A stretch of DNA of 64,000 nucleotides from Spirosoma arboris (GCF_009754945.1 NZ_WPIN01000009.1:62001-126000); one strand, 5' to 3'; counted from the first letter of the stretch, positions 9,287 to 18,950 are shown. A program made the numbers and translations. The notes: generated by a model not told the origin, from the sequence alone.

Positions 9287-10801
9287 TTATTTAAGGGCTC
9301 CCGCTTCCAGTTCTAAAAATTCCTTTCGGTTGCGGGCAACGTCAATGGCAGTATAAATAGCCTGGAGCATGGAGGTTTCATCGGCAAGGTTTTTTCCGGC
9401 AATGTCATAAGCTGTTCCATGATCTGGCGACGTTCGGACAGCGGGCATTCCGGCGGTAAAATTGACACCTTCCTCAAATGCAATCGCTTTGAAGGGAATC
9501 AAACCCTGGTCGTGGTACATGGCGAGCACAGCATCGAATTTCTTATAAGCTCTTGTTCCAAAGAAACCATCGGCAGGGTAGGGGCCAAACACCAGTTCGC
9601 CTTTATTGATTAATTCAGCAAGAAGTGGCTTAATAATATCCTGCTCTTCATTGCCTAATAAACCCTCTTCACCCGCATGTGGATTCAGGCCAAGTACTGC
9701 AATTTTGGGTTTGTCAATACCAAAATCCTGCTTTAGCGACTGCATCATCATGTGTAGCTTCTGAGCAATACGTTCCCGAGTAACGTTTTGTCGGACGCGC
9801 CCTAGTGGAACGTGCCCCGTTACAACACCAACACGCAAGGTCTCGCTAACCATAAACATCAGATTATCCTGAACGTCAAACTCCTGCGCAAGATATTCAG
9901 TGTGTCCAGGGAATTTGAACTCCTCCGACTGGATATTGTATTTGTTGATGGGAGCCGTGACGAGGGCATCTAATTTGCCATTTTTTAGGTCCTCTACAGC
10001 TCGTCGCAAACAAGACAATGCGGCTTGTCCAGCTTCGGGGGTTACTTGTCCGGGCTGAATATCCTGATTCTGGTCGGGCCAGCACGTAATAACATTGGTC
10101 AGTTTATGGCTAATCTGACCAATTGTTTGTGCGCCATTCAGATTCCAGTCTTTCAGATTTAACAGGTTACGATAGCGATTCAGAATTCGCATTGAACCAT
10201 AGATAACCGGTGTGCATATTTTCTGCAATCGATTATACTGCAATGCTTTCAAAATTACTTCGGGACCAATTCCATTATAATCACCGAGTGAGATGCCAAT
10301 CACTAATCGATCTTCCCGCCCCACATACTCCGTTGACTGAACGTTCGAATTGCCTAAATCTCGTACGCTTGTTTCACTTAGCATAACCTCGCGAGACGAG
10401 GGGCGATTGTTAGTCGAGTTGCGCTCACGGTCTGGACGAGCATCATCTCGCTGACGCGCTTCATTCGGGCGCTGATTGTTGTTGGGCTGGCGATTCTCTC
10501 GTTGATTTTTTGATCGTTGCTCATCATTTCGCCCAGTTTGCTGGCGATTTTCCCGTTGATTTTGATTCGGTACGGGCTTAAATGATCGCTCGGGCCGGTT
10601 GGGCGAAGCATTTCCCGCGGTATTACCATCAGTCCGATTGTCTTGATAAGGAACGTTCTGGCGATTATTGCGAGGTTGATTACCATGCCGTTGCTCTGTC
10701 GATGGTTGCGATTGAGCAGGGGTTGGTTTTGCATCAGGTTTAGGACTGCCTGACGAGTTGGTGCGGGGCTGGTTCGGTTCGTTCGGTTGGCGTTGTTCCA
10801 T
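9287..10801 (-). CDS. pdxA: 4-hydroxythreonine-4-phosphate dehydrogenase PdxA with long disordered N-terminus
   Basis: NAD-dependent enzyme of the DXP-dependent pyridoxal-phosphate pathway. The catalytic domain (about residues 165-504) is complete and has the metal-binding histidines in FPGHTEY, GLNPHAGEEG and AMYHDQGLIPFK. The first 160 or so residues are unlike any PdxA: they consist almost only of N, Q, R, P, E, D, S and G, with repeats such as NQRENRQ. This predicts a disordered, highly charged tail. An internal ATG at 10384 (Met140) would still include the whole enzyme, so the tail might be a prediction artefact; however, its reading frame stays open for 139 codons with clearly biased protein-like composition. 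Confidence 0.92.
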   Translation of the reverse strand: MEQRQPNEPNQPRTNSSGSPKPDAKPTPAQSQPSTEQRHGNQPRNNRQNVPYQDNRTDGNTAGNASPNRPERSFKPVPNQNQRENRQQTGRNDEQRSKNQRENRQPNNNQRPNEARQRDDARPDRERNSTNNRPSSREVMLSETSVRDLGNSNVQSTEYVGREDRLVIGISLGDYNGIGPEVILKALQYNRLQKICTPVIYGSMRILNRYRNLLNLKDWNLNGAQTIGQISHKLTNVITCWPDQNQDIQPGQVTPEAGQAALSCLRRAVEDLKNGKLDALVTAPINKYNIQSEEFKFPGHTEYLAQEFDVQDNLMFMVSETLRVGVVTGHVPLGRVRQNVTRERIAQKLHMMMQSLKQDFGIDKPKIAVLGLNPHAGEEGLLGNEEQDIIKPLLAELINKGELVFGPYPADGFFGTRAYKKFDAVLAMYHDQGLIPFKAIAFEEGVNFTAGMPAVRTSPDHGTAYDIAGKNLADETSMLQAIYTAIDVARNRKEFLELEAGALK

Positions 10802-10835
10802 GTACTTTTCGTAGTTTCGCCAAGAATTTAAGTAG

Positions 10836-10934
10836 TGAAGAATGTAGAATGAAAAATGAAGAATAGACAGAAAAAAGACGCGGTCAGCTTATTTATTTTT
10901 CACTTTTCACTCAACATTCTTCATTGAAGAATGT
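10836..10934. repeat. Compound quasi-palindrome between divergent pdxA and dehydrogenase genes
   Basis: About 30 nt starting at 10836 (words GAAGAATG, GAAAAATG) pair imperfectly with 10894-10923; a smaller palindrome, ACATTCTTC-ATT-GAAGAATGT, follows at 10914-10934. The flanking genes diverge, so a terminator role is unlikely. The ATG at 10931 lies inside the element. Confidence 0.65.
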
Positions 10935-10957
10935 TGCAAGTTACGAAAACCCCTCGG

Positions 10958-11896
10958 ATGTCCCAGAATCAACCATCTATTCTCATTGCCGACGAAATGC
11001 ATCCGTCGCTCTTTGCCATGCTCGATGAGGCTGGCTTTTTATATGATTATCAGCCGAAAATTAGTAGAGCTGAACTGATAACAACGCTTGCCCCCTTTAC
11101 GGGTCTTATTATTCGAAGCAAAACTACCGTCGATGAAGAGTTATTGAGTCAGGCCCCTAATTTACGCTTTATTGGACGGGCCGGTGCCGGTTTGGATTTG
11201 ATAGATCTTGCGGTTGTCGAACGACGTGGTATTGCTGTTTTTCACGCAGGCGAAGGAAACCGGGATGCTGTTGCCGAGCATACGGTAGGCATGCTGTTGG
11301 CATTGCTGGCCAATATATTGAAAGCTGATCGTGAAGTACGTCAGGGAATTTGGGATCGGGAAGGCAATCGAGGTTATGAACTCGGAAGCCTAACGGTTGG
11401 TCTGATTGGCTACGGCAACAATGGCCGGGCTACTGCACAGCGGCTCAGCGGTTTTGGTTGCCGGGTACTAGCCTACGACAAATTCCTGACGAACTATGGC
11501 GATGCCTTTGCGCAGGAGGCTACGCTGACTCAAATCATGGCTGAATCAGATGTAATCAGCCTTCACATTCCCCTGACCGAGGAAACGCGCAGGCTAGTTA
11601 ACGATACGTTTATCGAACAAGTCACTAAACCATTCTACCTCAATAATATCGCTCGTGGTGAAATCGTATCATTGGCGGCAGTTGTACGAGCTCTGGAAAG
11701 TGGCAAAATTTGTGGAGCAACGTTGGATGTATTGGAAAACGAGAAATTAGCCAAACTCACTCCCGATCAGCAAACTGCTTTTGATTACCTCCGCCAATCA
11801 GACCGGGTTGTACTGACACCACACATAGCCGGCTGGACCCACGAAAGCTATGTGCGTATTAATGAGGTGTTGGTAAGGCAGATTCGGAACTTGTAG
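10958..11896 (+). CDS. D-2-hydroxyacid dehydrogenase (phosphoglycerate dehydrogenase-like)
   Basis: NAD-dependent oxidoreductase of the SerA/PdxB superfamily. It has a split catalytic domain with a Rossmann core: GLIGYGNNGRATAQRL for NAD binding, the substrate arginine in NNIARGEIV, then the conserved Glu region and the catalytic His in LTPHIAGW. About 312 aa; it lacks the ACT domain of long SerA. An upstream ATG at 10931 lies inside a palindrome and adds only MLQVTKTPR, so ATG 10958 (MSQNQPS) was preferred. Divergent from pdxA, which suggests a possible erythronate-4-phosphate dehydrogenase (PdxB) role; 3-phosphoglycerate remains the alternative. Confidence 0.88.
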   Translation: MSQNQPSILIADEMHPSLFAMLDEAGFLYDYQPKISRAELITTLAPFTGLIIRSKTTVDEELLSQAPNLRFIGRAGAGLDLIDLAVVERRGIAVFHAGEGNRDAVAEHTVGMLLALLANILKADREVRQGIWDREGNRGYELGSLTVGLIGYGNNGRATAQRLSGFGCRVLAYDKFLTNYGDAFAQEATLTQIMAESDVISLHIPLTEETRRLVNDTFIEQVTKPFYLNNIARGEIVSLAAVVRALESGKICGATLDVLENEKLAKLTPDQQTAFDYLRQSDRVVLTPHIAGWTHESYVRINEVLVRQIRNL

Positions 11897-11914
11897 AGAT
11901 TGGCAGGCCAGTCT

Positions 11915-13708
11915 CTATTTGGTTAGTGTAACATTCGCACTGGTACAGACGGTGCCTGCATCATTAGTAAGGCAAATCTGGCCTGTAACGGCTCCAGTCG
12001 GAACCGTTGCGATTAGTGAGCTGCCCGAAAGTCTGAAGGTTGCTGGAGTAGAGGTACCGCCGTTAAATCGCACAGCTGTTACGGTTGATAAGTTCTGTCC
12101 CGTAATGGTGATCTCGTCTCCAATTTTAGCCGTCTTAGGCGAAAAATCAGTGATGGTTACTAACCGGATAGGGGCAAAAAACATGGATGTCATGATTTCG
12201 CCCGCTGTATTGACTACGCGTAAAGGACCTGACTGAGCATCGGTCGATACCAGAATCCAGCGTTCTGTATCTTCATTTTTGCCTCCGTCAGCAGCCTGAA
12301 CGGTAGAGCCAGTAAAGAAGATCTGTGCGTTTAATAGAAAGTTACCCCGTACAACAATCTGTTCTCCCGGTCGTGCTTTGGCCGGTAGAATATCGGAAAC
12401 GACGGGAGGTTGCAATACAACTAAAGGCACAGAGGCCGTACCTGCCCGACTTGTAACGACAACGGAGCCACTTACGGCAGTCTCAGGTACACCAATGAGT
12501 AAATCTGAACCTTCATTACGGCTGGTAATGGGTACCGTAATGCCACTAACACTGACAGTCGTAATACGGTAAAGATTCTTGCCGGACACTGTTAATGGTC
12601 GTCCACGAAGTTGGCGCGCGGGCGTAAGGACAAGGTTTGAGGGCGGTAGGTAGAAAAAGAAAAGGTCGGTAGCCGTGCTGTTGCCACCAATACTGCTGGC
12701 CGAAACTTGAACTGGTCCCGATGTTGTGAGAGCGGGTACCGTGACTTCAATCTGTGTATCGCTGAGGATTCGGAACGTGGCTGCTACATTGCCAATCGAC
12801 ATACCTGTTACATCACGAAGATTCCGGCCATTTACAAGCAGTTTATCACCGGCAATACCATCCAGGGCCAAAAGATTGGTAATAAAAGGCGGCTGAATAA
12901 TCTTTACGGTGTCGATACTGGTGGCGACTAAGTCTTCGAAAACCCGGACTGTTACCAGACCTGATGTAGCTGTCGCTGGGATCGTAGTCCGGATTTCAGT
13001 GTCTTTAACTGTCGTTAGCGCTTTGTCGGTGGTTAATCCATTGATGCTGACAATACCATCTGTTAAGTTTTGACCCTGTATCACCAGTTCGGCGCCAGGC
13101 TTCGCCTGTAATGGACTAATGCTGGTAATTTGAGGAGTTCCGGCTATAATAAATTTGCTTGATACGTTGCCTCCCGTCGTTTCAATGGCGAGCGATACCG
13201 GGCCATGTGGTAGAGTAGATGGAACAACAATCGTGAGTTTTTGGGCCGAACTGTCTTTTATCTCTGCCTTGGCTTCATCGAAGCGAATCCTTGTAATTTG
13301 GTTGAGGTAGGTACCTGTAACGACTACAAGTGAGCCCGGAAGGCCATTGCCAGGAGTTACAGCCGCTAGTACAGGAGCTGGTTGAAGGACGTTAAAAGGC
13401 AGCGGATCGGATATGCCCTCTTCTGTGTGGACACGAACCTGAGTCGATCCTGGCGCTACTAATGGTACCGTTAGCTGAATCGTATTGTCGTCATGACTGC
13501 TGATTGGGGCCGTAACGGCGGAAGCTGCAGCACCAAACGTAACGGTAGGTTCAGGGCCAAATTGGTATCCAGTCAATATTAAGCCATCGCCAATATAGGC
13601 TTGTTTGACTGATAGGCGGGTTAATTCTGGTGGGTTATTCTGGACGCGACAACCCGCTAAGCCAATGAGTATAAGGAAGGAAAAAAGAAGGGGTAAAGCT
13701 GATTTCAT
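11915..13708 (-). CDS. Multi-domain IPT/TIG-repeat lipoprotein
   Basis: Secreted lipoprotein made almost only of Ig-like IPT/TIG domains. After an SPII signal (LIGLAGC, lipid cysteine 20) the rest divides into about seven repeats of roughly 80 residues, each opening with a phrase like PxxxxKPGxxxxIxGxNL and containing VTVP or IRTTIP strands. Such domains are found in surface adhesins and glycan-binding proteins of Bacteroidota. ATG 13708 was chosen because the longer frame begins with TTG. No catalytic domain is seen; ligand unknown. Converges with the dehydrogenase with an 18-nt gap. Confidence 0.88.
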   Translation of the reverse strand: MKSALPLLFSFLILIGLAGCRVQNNPPELTRLSVKQAYIGDGLILTGYQFGPEPTVTFGAAASAVTAPISSHDDNTIQLTVPLVAPGSTQVRVHTEEGISDPLPFNVLQPAPVLAAVTPGNGLPGSLVVVTGTYLNQITRIRFDEAKAEIKDSSAQKLTIVVPSTLPHGPVSLAIETTGGNVSSKFIIAGTPQITSISPLQAKPGAELVIQGQNLTDGIVSINGLTTDKALTTVKDTEIRTTIPATATSGLVTVRVFEDLVATSIDTVKIIQPPFITNLLALDGIAGDKLLVNGRNLRDVTGMSIGNVAATFRILSDTQIEVTVPALTTSGPVQVSASSIGGNSTATDLFFFYLPPSNLVLTPARQLRGRPLTVSGKNLYRITTVSVSGITVPITSRNEGSDLLIGVPETAVSGSVVVTSRAGTASVPLVVLQPPVVSDILPAKARPGEQIVVRGNFLLNAQIFFTGSTVQAADGGKNEDTERWILVSTDAQSGPLRVVNTAGEIMTSMFFAPIRLVTITDFSPKTAKIGDEITITGQNLSTVTAVRFNGGTSTPATFRLSGSSLIATVPTGAVTGQICLTNDAGTVCTSANVTLTK

Positions 13709-13974
13709 AAATGGCAACGGGAAACTATACCCGACGCAGGGGCGTAAAATTAGTCAATTTGAGCGTCAAAAAACCATTTCTTTCGAAAGCCTGTTAGACC
13801 TAATGAAGCCTGTAGTTTGTGGAATGATACATGGAGAACGAAAAATAGAGGAAGATTCGTCTCTCTATATTCTTCGAAAAAAGCCCCAACTTATCATTCT
13901 ATCCGCTTCATGCTACATTTTTCACTAAGAATCAGCGAATGAACTACCGCAGCCTGAAAGCATCAAAATTACTA

Positions 13975-15468
13975 ATGATCACTACACTTGGCGAACTCAA
14001 AGCCGCCGGGTATCAACCTCGCTCAATTAAACAGGAACTAAGAGACAATCTGATTGAGCGAATCAAGGACAAGGAAGTTGTTTTTCCGGGTATATGGGGC
14101 TACGAGGAAACTGTCATCCCTGATGTAGAACGGGCCATTTTATCCATGCACCACATCAACTTGTTAGGGTTGCGTGGTCAGGCTAAAACCCGCATTGCGC
14201 GCCTGATGGTCAATTTGCTGGATGAATATATTCCGGTGGTGGCAGGGTCCGAATTGAACGATGATCCACTGCAACCACTCTCGCGCTTTTCCCTCGATTT
14301 AATTGCCGAAAAAGGCGATCAGACACCTGTTTCCTGGATGCATCGGAGCGACCGCTACACCGAGAAACTCGCTACCCCCGATGTGTCGGTTGCCGACCTT
14401 ATTGGGGATGTTGATCCCATTAAAGCGGCTACACTCAAGCTGCCTTATTCTGATGAGCGAACCATTCACTTTGGTCTGATTCCACGCTCGCACCGCTGTA
14501 TTTTTGTGATTAATGAACTGCCCGATTTACAGGCACGTATTCAGGTATCATTATTTAATATTTTACAGGAAGGAGATATTCAGATTCGAGGGTTTAAACT
14601 GCGTTTGCCGCTCGATATTCAGTTTGTCTTTACGGCTAACCCTGAGGACTATACCAACCGGGGCAGTATTGTAACGCCCTTGAAAGACCGGATTGATTCA
14701 CAGATTGTGACTCACTATCCGAAATCAATTGAGATTGGCAAAAAGATTACCATGCAGGAAGCGATCGTTAAAACGGAGCAGGCTGGCATGGTGAAAACAA
14801 ACGACCTCATTGCCGATTTGATTGAGCAAATAGCGATGGAAGCACGGGAGAGTGAATATGTCGATTCGAAAAGTGGTGTTTCTGCCCGGATGACCATTTC
14901 AGCCTATGAGAATTTGCTTTCTTCGGCCGAACGGCGGGCTCTGCTCAATGGCGAAAAAGAAACGCATGTTCGTATTGCCGATCTATATGGCGTTGTTCCT
15001 GCCATTTGCGGTAAGGTCGAACTGGTTTACGAAGGTGAGGTAGAGGGGCCAGTTATTGTGGCGCAGAACCTGATTGGTAAAGCGATCCGGAATCAGTTTT
15101 TGCAGTATTTCCCGAATCCGGAGAAAGCCAAGAAAGACAAGCGTGGCAATCCGTACAAGAAAATCACGGATTGGTTTGGCGATGGCAACACGATGGACAT
15201 CCTCAACGACCTGACTAACCGCGACTACGAAGCCCGGCTCCGTACTATCGACGGCTTGGATGATGTGGTGGACCAATTTCATGCACGTCTGAGCAAAGCC
15301 GAAAAGTTGTTCATGATGGAATTCGCTCTTCATGGCTTGGCCGAACATTCGCTTGTTGGTAAAAAAGCTATGGATACGGGCCTATCATTCAAAGACCTGC
15401 TCGGCTCAATGTTCAACCCAGGTACTAGCTTTGGGGAGGAGGATGAAGAGGACGATGACCGGTATTAG
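13975..15468 (+). CDS. MoxR/ChlI-like AAA+ ATPase (magnesium-chelatase-type)
   Basis: AAA+ ATPase of the ChlI/MoxR group, which typically remodels a target through a VWA-domain partner. About 497 aa. Walker A is GLRGQAKT (residues 65-72); the Walker B position reads CIFVINELPDL, with Asn180 before Glu181 where most AAA+ proteins have Asp; sensor 1 is FTANPEDYTNRG, followed by TPLKDRIDSQ. From memory, the NELPDL and NPEDYTNRG blocks also occur in a distinct actinobacterial/Deinococcus group of such proteins, so Asn is probably a family trait. ATG 13975 (MITTLGELKAAGY) was preferred to the upstream 13939. The likely VWA partner is at 20600-21703. Confidence 0.9.
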   Translation: MITTLGELKAAGYQPRSIKQELRDNLIERIKDKEVVFPGIWGYEETVIPDVERAILSMHHINLLGLRGQAKTRIARLMVNLLDEYIPVVAGSELNDDPLQPLSRFSLDLIAEKGDQTPVSWMHRSDRYTEKLATPDVSVADLIGDVDPIKAATLKLPYSDERTIHFGLIPRSHRCIFVINELPDLQARIQVSLFNILQEGDIQIRGFKLRLPLDIQFVFTANPEDYTNRGSIVTPLKDRIDSQIVTHYPKSIEIGKKITMQEAIVKTEQAGMVKTNDLIADLIEQIAMEARESEYVDSKSGVSARMTISAYENLLSSAERRALLNGEKETHVRIADLYGVVPAICGKVELVYEGEVEGPVIVAQNLIGKAIRNQFLQYFPNPEKAKKDKRGNPYKKITDWFGDGNTMDILNDLTNRDYEARLRTIDGLDDVVDQFHARLSKAEKLFMMEFALHGLAEHSLVGKKAMDTGLSFKDLLGSMFNPGTSFGEEDEEDDDRY

Positions 15469-15510
15469 ATAGAATCGTTGGGGTAAGTTTTGACGATAAT
15501 TTTTGAACGG

Positions 15511-15539
15511 GGGTGTAATGTGTTAAATACATTACACCC
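15511..15539 (+). terminator. Hairpin after the AAA+ gene
   Basis: GGGTGTAATGT (15511-15521) pairs with 15529-15539 over a 7-nt loop, 42 nt after the stop codon. Confidence 0.6.
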
Positions 15540-15651
15540 TCATTTGTATTAAATCATTCATAGAGGTTTAATAGGGCCTTAATGTTGTTTCTAAATACAA
15601 ATTCGTTCTTTGGTTCGCGGGAATCGTCACTCAGGATGGTTGCCTATTGCG

Positions 15652-16467
15652 ATGATTCAGTTTAGCCGTCGATTATTTTTACAGGGAACCTTAGGCGCTG
15701 TATCGGCTGCCTTATTAGCCAGTTGTAAACACGAAAATGCAACTACGCCCTTACCTGAGCTACGTTTCGCCGTGGCATCGGATGGGCATTTGGGTGAGCC
15801 TTCTACAACCTCCGATCAGTTTTATTCTGATTTGTTAGCTGCCTTAAAGAAAGAACATCAAACTAAGCCACTACAATTTGTTGTCATCAATGGCGACTTG
15901 GTGCATGAGGGAAATAATGGTTTGCTACCTAAGGCAAAGGCGTATTTAGATACATTGCCAGTGCCATACTATGTGACTCGTGGCAACCATGATCGGGTTA
16001 GTGTCGATACCTGGCAGCAGCTTTGGGGGTATGGTACCAACCATGTCGTTGAGCTTAATAACGCTACATTGATTTTCCTCGACACATCAAATGAAACGGG
16101 CGATACCCTTTGTGGTGATGATGTATGGCTTCGGCAAGTCTTAACAACGGCTCGTTCTACAGTCCCCGTCTTCTTGTTTATGCACATCCCATTTATCCAT
16201 AACATTCAGGCCACAGACGTGTGCAGTGGGATCGTGTCTGTCTTAACCGATTTCTCAACGGTGCGGGCCGTTTTTCATGGCCATGATCACACGAAAGATC
16301 AGGGAATCTTCTATCAGAAATCAGCAGTGCTGTTCGACGCCCACTTTGGTAGTAGTTGGGGTACGGCCTACAGAGGTTATCGGATTGTAGAGCAAGACGG
16401 GCAGGCACTTAATACATACCAATATGATTTTATCAATCAGAAGCAGATTAATAGTTTGACCTTTTGA
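15652..16467 (+). CDS. Calcineurin-like metallophosphoesterase, Tat lipoprotein
   Basis: Exported metal-dependent phosphoesterase. The N-terminus IQFSRRLFLQG followed by a hydrophobic run and LLASC is a twin-arginine SPII signal, so it should fold in the cytoplasm and be anchored outside. Metal ligands are visible in VASDGHLG, VINGDLVHEG, TRGNHDR, FMHIPF and FHGHDH, the five canonical motifs of the superfamily. ATG 15652 was chosen because the longer frame starts with TTG and would bury the Tat motif. Substrate unknown: phosphodiesterase, purple-phosphatase-like or nucleotidase activity are all possible. Confidence 0.9.
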   Translation: MIQFSRRLFLQGTLGAVSAALLASCKHENATTPLPELRFAVASDGHLGEPSTTSDQFYSDLLAALKKEHQTKPLQFVVINGDLVHEGNNGLLPKAKAYLDTLPVPYYVTRGNHDRVSVDTWQQLWGYGTNHVVELNNATLIFLDTSNETGDTLCGDDVWLRQVLTTARSTVPVFLFMHIPFIHNIQATDVCSGIVSVLTDFSTVRAVFHGHDHTKDQGIFYQKSAVLFDAHFGSSWGTAYRGYRIVEQDGQALNTYQYDFINQKQINSLTF

Positions 16468-16488
16468 GTCGATTGCCTGAGTTTATCT

Positions 16489-16809
16489 TTACTCCACAAT
16501 AACGGCTGTGCCATTGGCACTTACCATTAACATAGCTCCGTTAGTGCCTATCGTCTGGTAATCTAAATCGATGCCGATAATAGCGTTGGCACCCAGACGA
16601 GTCGCCTGATCGACCATTTCTTTGAGTGCAATACTTTTTGCTTCACGTAGCGCTTGTACGTAAGCCCCTGATTGCCCTCCAACTACATCGCGAATAGTCG
16701 TGAAAAAATCTTTGACGAGGTTGGCACCTATGATAGCCTCGCCATTGACCAGCCCTACGTATTTTGTAATATTCTTGCCTTCAATATTAGGTGTAGTCGT
16801 TACGAGCAT
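16489..16809 (-). CDS. YbjQ family (UPF0145) protein
   Basis: Small cytoplasmic protein of the YbjQ/heavy-metal-binding-like family, which forms pentameric rings; its biochemical role is not established. The 106 aa carry the family signatures YVGLVNGEAIIGANLVKDFF, the central GGQSGAYVQALREAKSIAL helix and GANAIIGIDLDYQTIG. Complete length. It stands alone between convergent and co-directional genes. Confidence 0.92.
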   Translation of the reverse strand: MLVTTTPNIEGKNITKYVGLVNGEAIIGANLVKDFFTTIRDVVGGQSGAYVQALREAKSIALKEMVDQATRLGANAIIGIDLDYQTIGTNGAMLMVSANGTAVIVE

Positions 16810-16906
16810 GAAGTGAAGTTATGAGATTGTAATAGTAGTTGTAAAATTATAACGTGGCTGTTTCCAACGCTAACCCTATAAGTTTATAAATCTATGGATT
16901 TGCAAA

Positions 16907-18256
16907 TTACTTTACCATTTCCAGTTCAATAATTGTATCAAAGGCATCATTTGCAGGAGCACTGGCCATTGTTAGCACGACGCCTTCTGGGGTTTGAGAG
17001 ACCTTCACCGCACTTTTATCCGTGAATAGTTTGGCTGAGCGAATTTTACCGGGAATCGCTGGTAGCGTCAACAGACGATCGTTCCAGTCAAGGATATGGA
17101 CAAATACGCGGTTGCCTACTGCCGTCGTGACGCCCCAATTGCGAGCAGGAACGGGACCACCCCGTGTACCGTAGATGGTTTCGCTATTCTGCTGCATCCA
17201 CTGGCCTATTTCGCTCAGGGTTTTTACAAATTCAGGCTGTATTTTTCCATTCGGCATGGGCCCTACGTTCAATAGGAAATTAGCGTTATGGCCAGCTGCT
17301 TTGACTAAGTACTGGACTAAATCTTTGGTACTCTTGTAGTTATTGTCTTTAATGTTGAAACCCCACGCTCCATTCATCGTTTCGCAGGTTTCGAGCGGAA
17401 GTTGCCCGATGGTCTGGGCTTCATTGAAACCGGTTGTCTTACTGCCGGGCAGGTCTTTTTCAAACATCTGAAAATCTTCGCCTGGAAAAGGAGCTACATG
17501 GTGATTGTTCCCAATCAGCGCGGCTGGCTGAAGTTTATGAATGAGCGAATACGTTCGGTCGAGATGCCAATCGATTCCTGTTTTGCTGGCAGGTGCGGTA
17601 TTTCCTACATGGCCTGCATCGTCGGCTGACTGATCCCACCAACCATCGAACCAGATCCCGCCAACAGGACCATAATTCGTCAGTAATTCGGTTAGTTGCG
17701 TATCCATGTAGTTGAGGTACTTCTCAAAATTACCGCTTTCAGGCCGACCTGTTTTCAAGCCAGTTCGGCCACGTGGGTAATAATCAGGATGATGCCAGTC
17801 GAGGTGAGAGTGGTAAAAGAAAAGTTTGATACCCTGTGCCCGGCACTCGTCGGCTAACGCTTTTAAAACATCTTTTTTATAAGGTGTACGGTCAACGATG
17901 TCGTAGTCAGATACCTTGGAATCATACATAGCAAAACCGTCGTGATGCTTGCTGGTAATGGTAATGTACTTCATGCCCGCATTTTTGGCTATTGAAACCC
18001 ATTCTTTCGCATCGAAGGCTGTCGGGTTGAAAAACGTTGGGAGTTTCTCATAATCTTTAACCGAAATCTGTCGGTTGTTCATGACCCATTCACCATCGCC
18101 CAATATGCTGTAAACACCCCAATGGATAAACATACCGAACTTGTCATCCTGAAAAACTTTTCGAGCTGCGAGGTTTTCTGCGGTAGGCTGGTAGCCAGTC
18201 TGGGCAAAAACGGGCAGCGTCAGAGAAAGAAAAAAAGCAAGCTGAAGCAGACGCAT
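16907..18256 (-). CDS. Alpha-L-fucosidase, GH29
   Basis: Secreted retaining glycosidase that removes alpha-linked L-fucose from glycans. A signal peptide (MRLLQLAFFLSLTLPVFAQ) precedes the GH29 barrel with KFGMFIHWGVYS, KYITITSKHHDGFAMYDS and GGIWFDGWWDQ, where Asp204 is the expected nucleophile. The C-terminal 80 residues form a beta domain. At 449 aa the length is typical. No SusCD pair is adjacent, but two sulfatases occur elsewhere in the window, consistent with use of sulfated or fucosylated polysaccharide. The exact linkage specificity cannot be told. Confidence 0.95.
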   Translation of the reverse strand: MRLLQLAFFLSLTLPVFAQTGYQPTAENLAARKVFQDDKFGMFIHWGVYSILGDGEWVMNNRQISVKDYEKLPTFFNPTAFDAKEWVSIAKNAGMKYITITSKHHDGFAMYDSKVSDYDIVDRTPYKKDVLKALADECRAQGIKLFFYHSHLDWHHPDYYPRGRTGLKTGRPESGNFEKYLNYMDTQLTELLTNYGPVGGIWFDGWWDQSADDAGHVGNTAPASKTGIDWHLDRTYSLIHKLQPAALIGNNHHVAPFPGEDFQMFEKDLPGSKTTGFNEAQTIGQLPLETCETMNGAWGFNIKDNNYKSTKDLVQYLVKAAGHNANFLLNVGPMPNGKIQPEFVKTLSEIGQWMQQNSETIYGTRGGPVPARNWGVTTAVGNRVFVHILDWNDRLLTLPAIPGKIRSAKLFTDKSAVKVSQTPEGVVLTMASAPANDAFDTIIELEMVK

Positions 18257-18434
18257 GGGTAGAGAATTATAGTTTTCCTGGAAAGTAGACCACCATTTCT
18301 TTATACCTTTACCTTGTTTAGTGGATCACTTGGTAATTTCTTCAACTGGTTTATATGGCGGCTATGTAAGTTTAGTATTTATTTGCCTATTTTGAACCCA
18401 AACCCAATTAATCACCTCTTATAGCCAGAAAAAA

Positions 18435-18950
18435 ATGCAGAAAATTAATTCATCTCGCTTTCTAATTTGGGCATTTATTGTGGCAATGCCCCTTTGGTTT
18501 GATAGTTGCAAGAAAAATGATGATAATCCTACTGTTACCACAACCACGACGATTGAAGGAAGCTACAAGATCACCGCGCTGAAGGCTAACCCTAAAATTG
18601 GGGGAATCTATGAAGATTTGCTGGCAGCTGCTCCCTTAATTTTAACAACTACTTGCCTGAATGACATTACAATAACCTTCCAAACGGGGGGCGCCATTGC
18701 GACTGATAATCCAGCTACCTGCCAAAAAAGTACCGTGCCTCCTAGTACAATTACAGGTATTGATGCAACCAGTAAATGGTCATACAGTGCTAATACTCTG
18801 ACAATTACCAAAAGCGACGGTACCAAAACGAATTATACCGTTTTGAAGACAGGAGCGATACTTCAGGTTCAGTGGCAGGATAGCCAGGACTATCTGGGCA
18901 CAGGCACAAAGGTTGCGTACACGTATACGATGGATTTGACCAAAAAGTAA
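18435..18950 (+). CDS. Lipocalin-like lipoprotein (copy 1)
   Basis: Surface or periplasmic lipoprotein with an SPII signal (AMPLWFDSC) followed by charged KKNDD and a Thr-rich linker. The body (about 40-170) resembles the small lipocalin-like domain of Bacteroidota lipoproteins: IEGSYKITALKA at the start, a central WSYSANTLTITKSDG hairpin and a closing YTYTMDLTKK strand. It pairs with the next gene as a tandem duplicate with the same order of blocks. Function unknown. A strong terminator follows. Confidence 0.8.
   Translation: MQKINSSRFLIWAFIVAMPLWFDSCKKNDDNPTVTTTTTIEGSYKITALKANPKIGGIYEDLLAAAPLILTTTCLNDITITFQTGGAIATDNPATCQKSTVPPSTITGIDATSKWSYSANTLTITKSDGTKTNYTVLKTGAILQVQWQDSQDYLGTGTKVAYTYTMDLTKK

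Noticed and set aside
13975..15468. Magnesium chelatase of chlorophyll synthesis
   Set aside because: The AAA+ domain resembles ChlI, but there is no ChlH subunit or other tetrapyrrole gene; a general MoxR-VWA system fits better.
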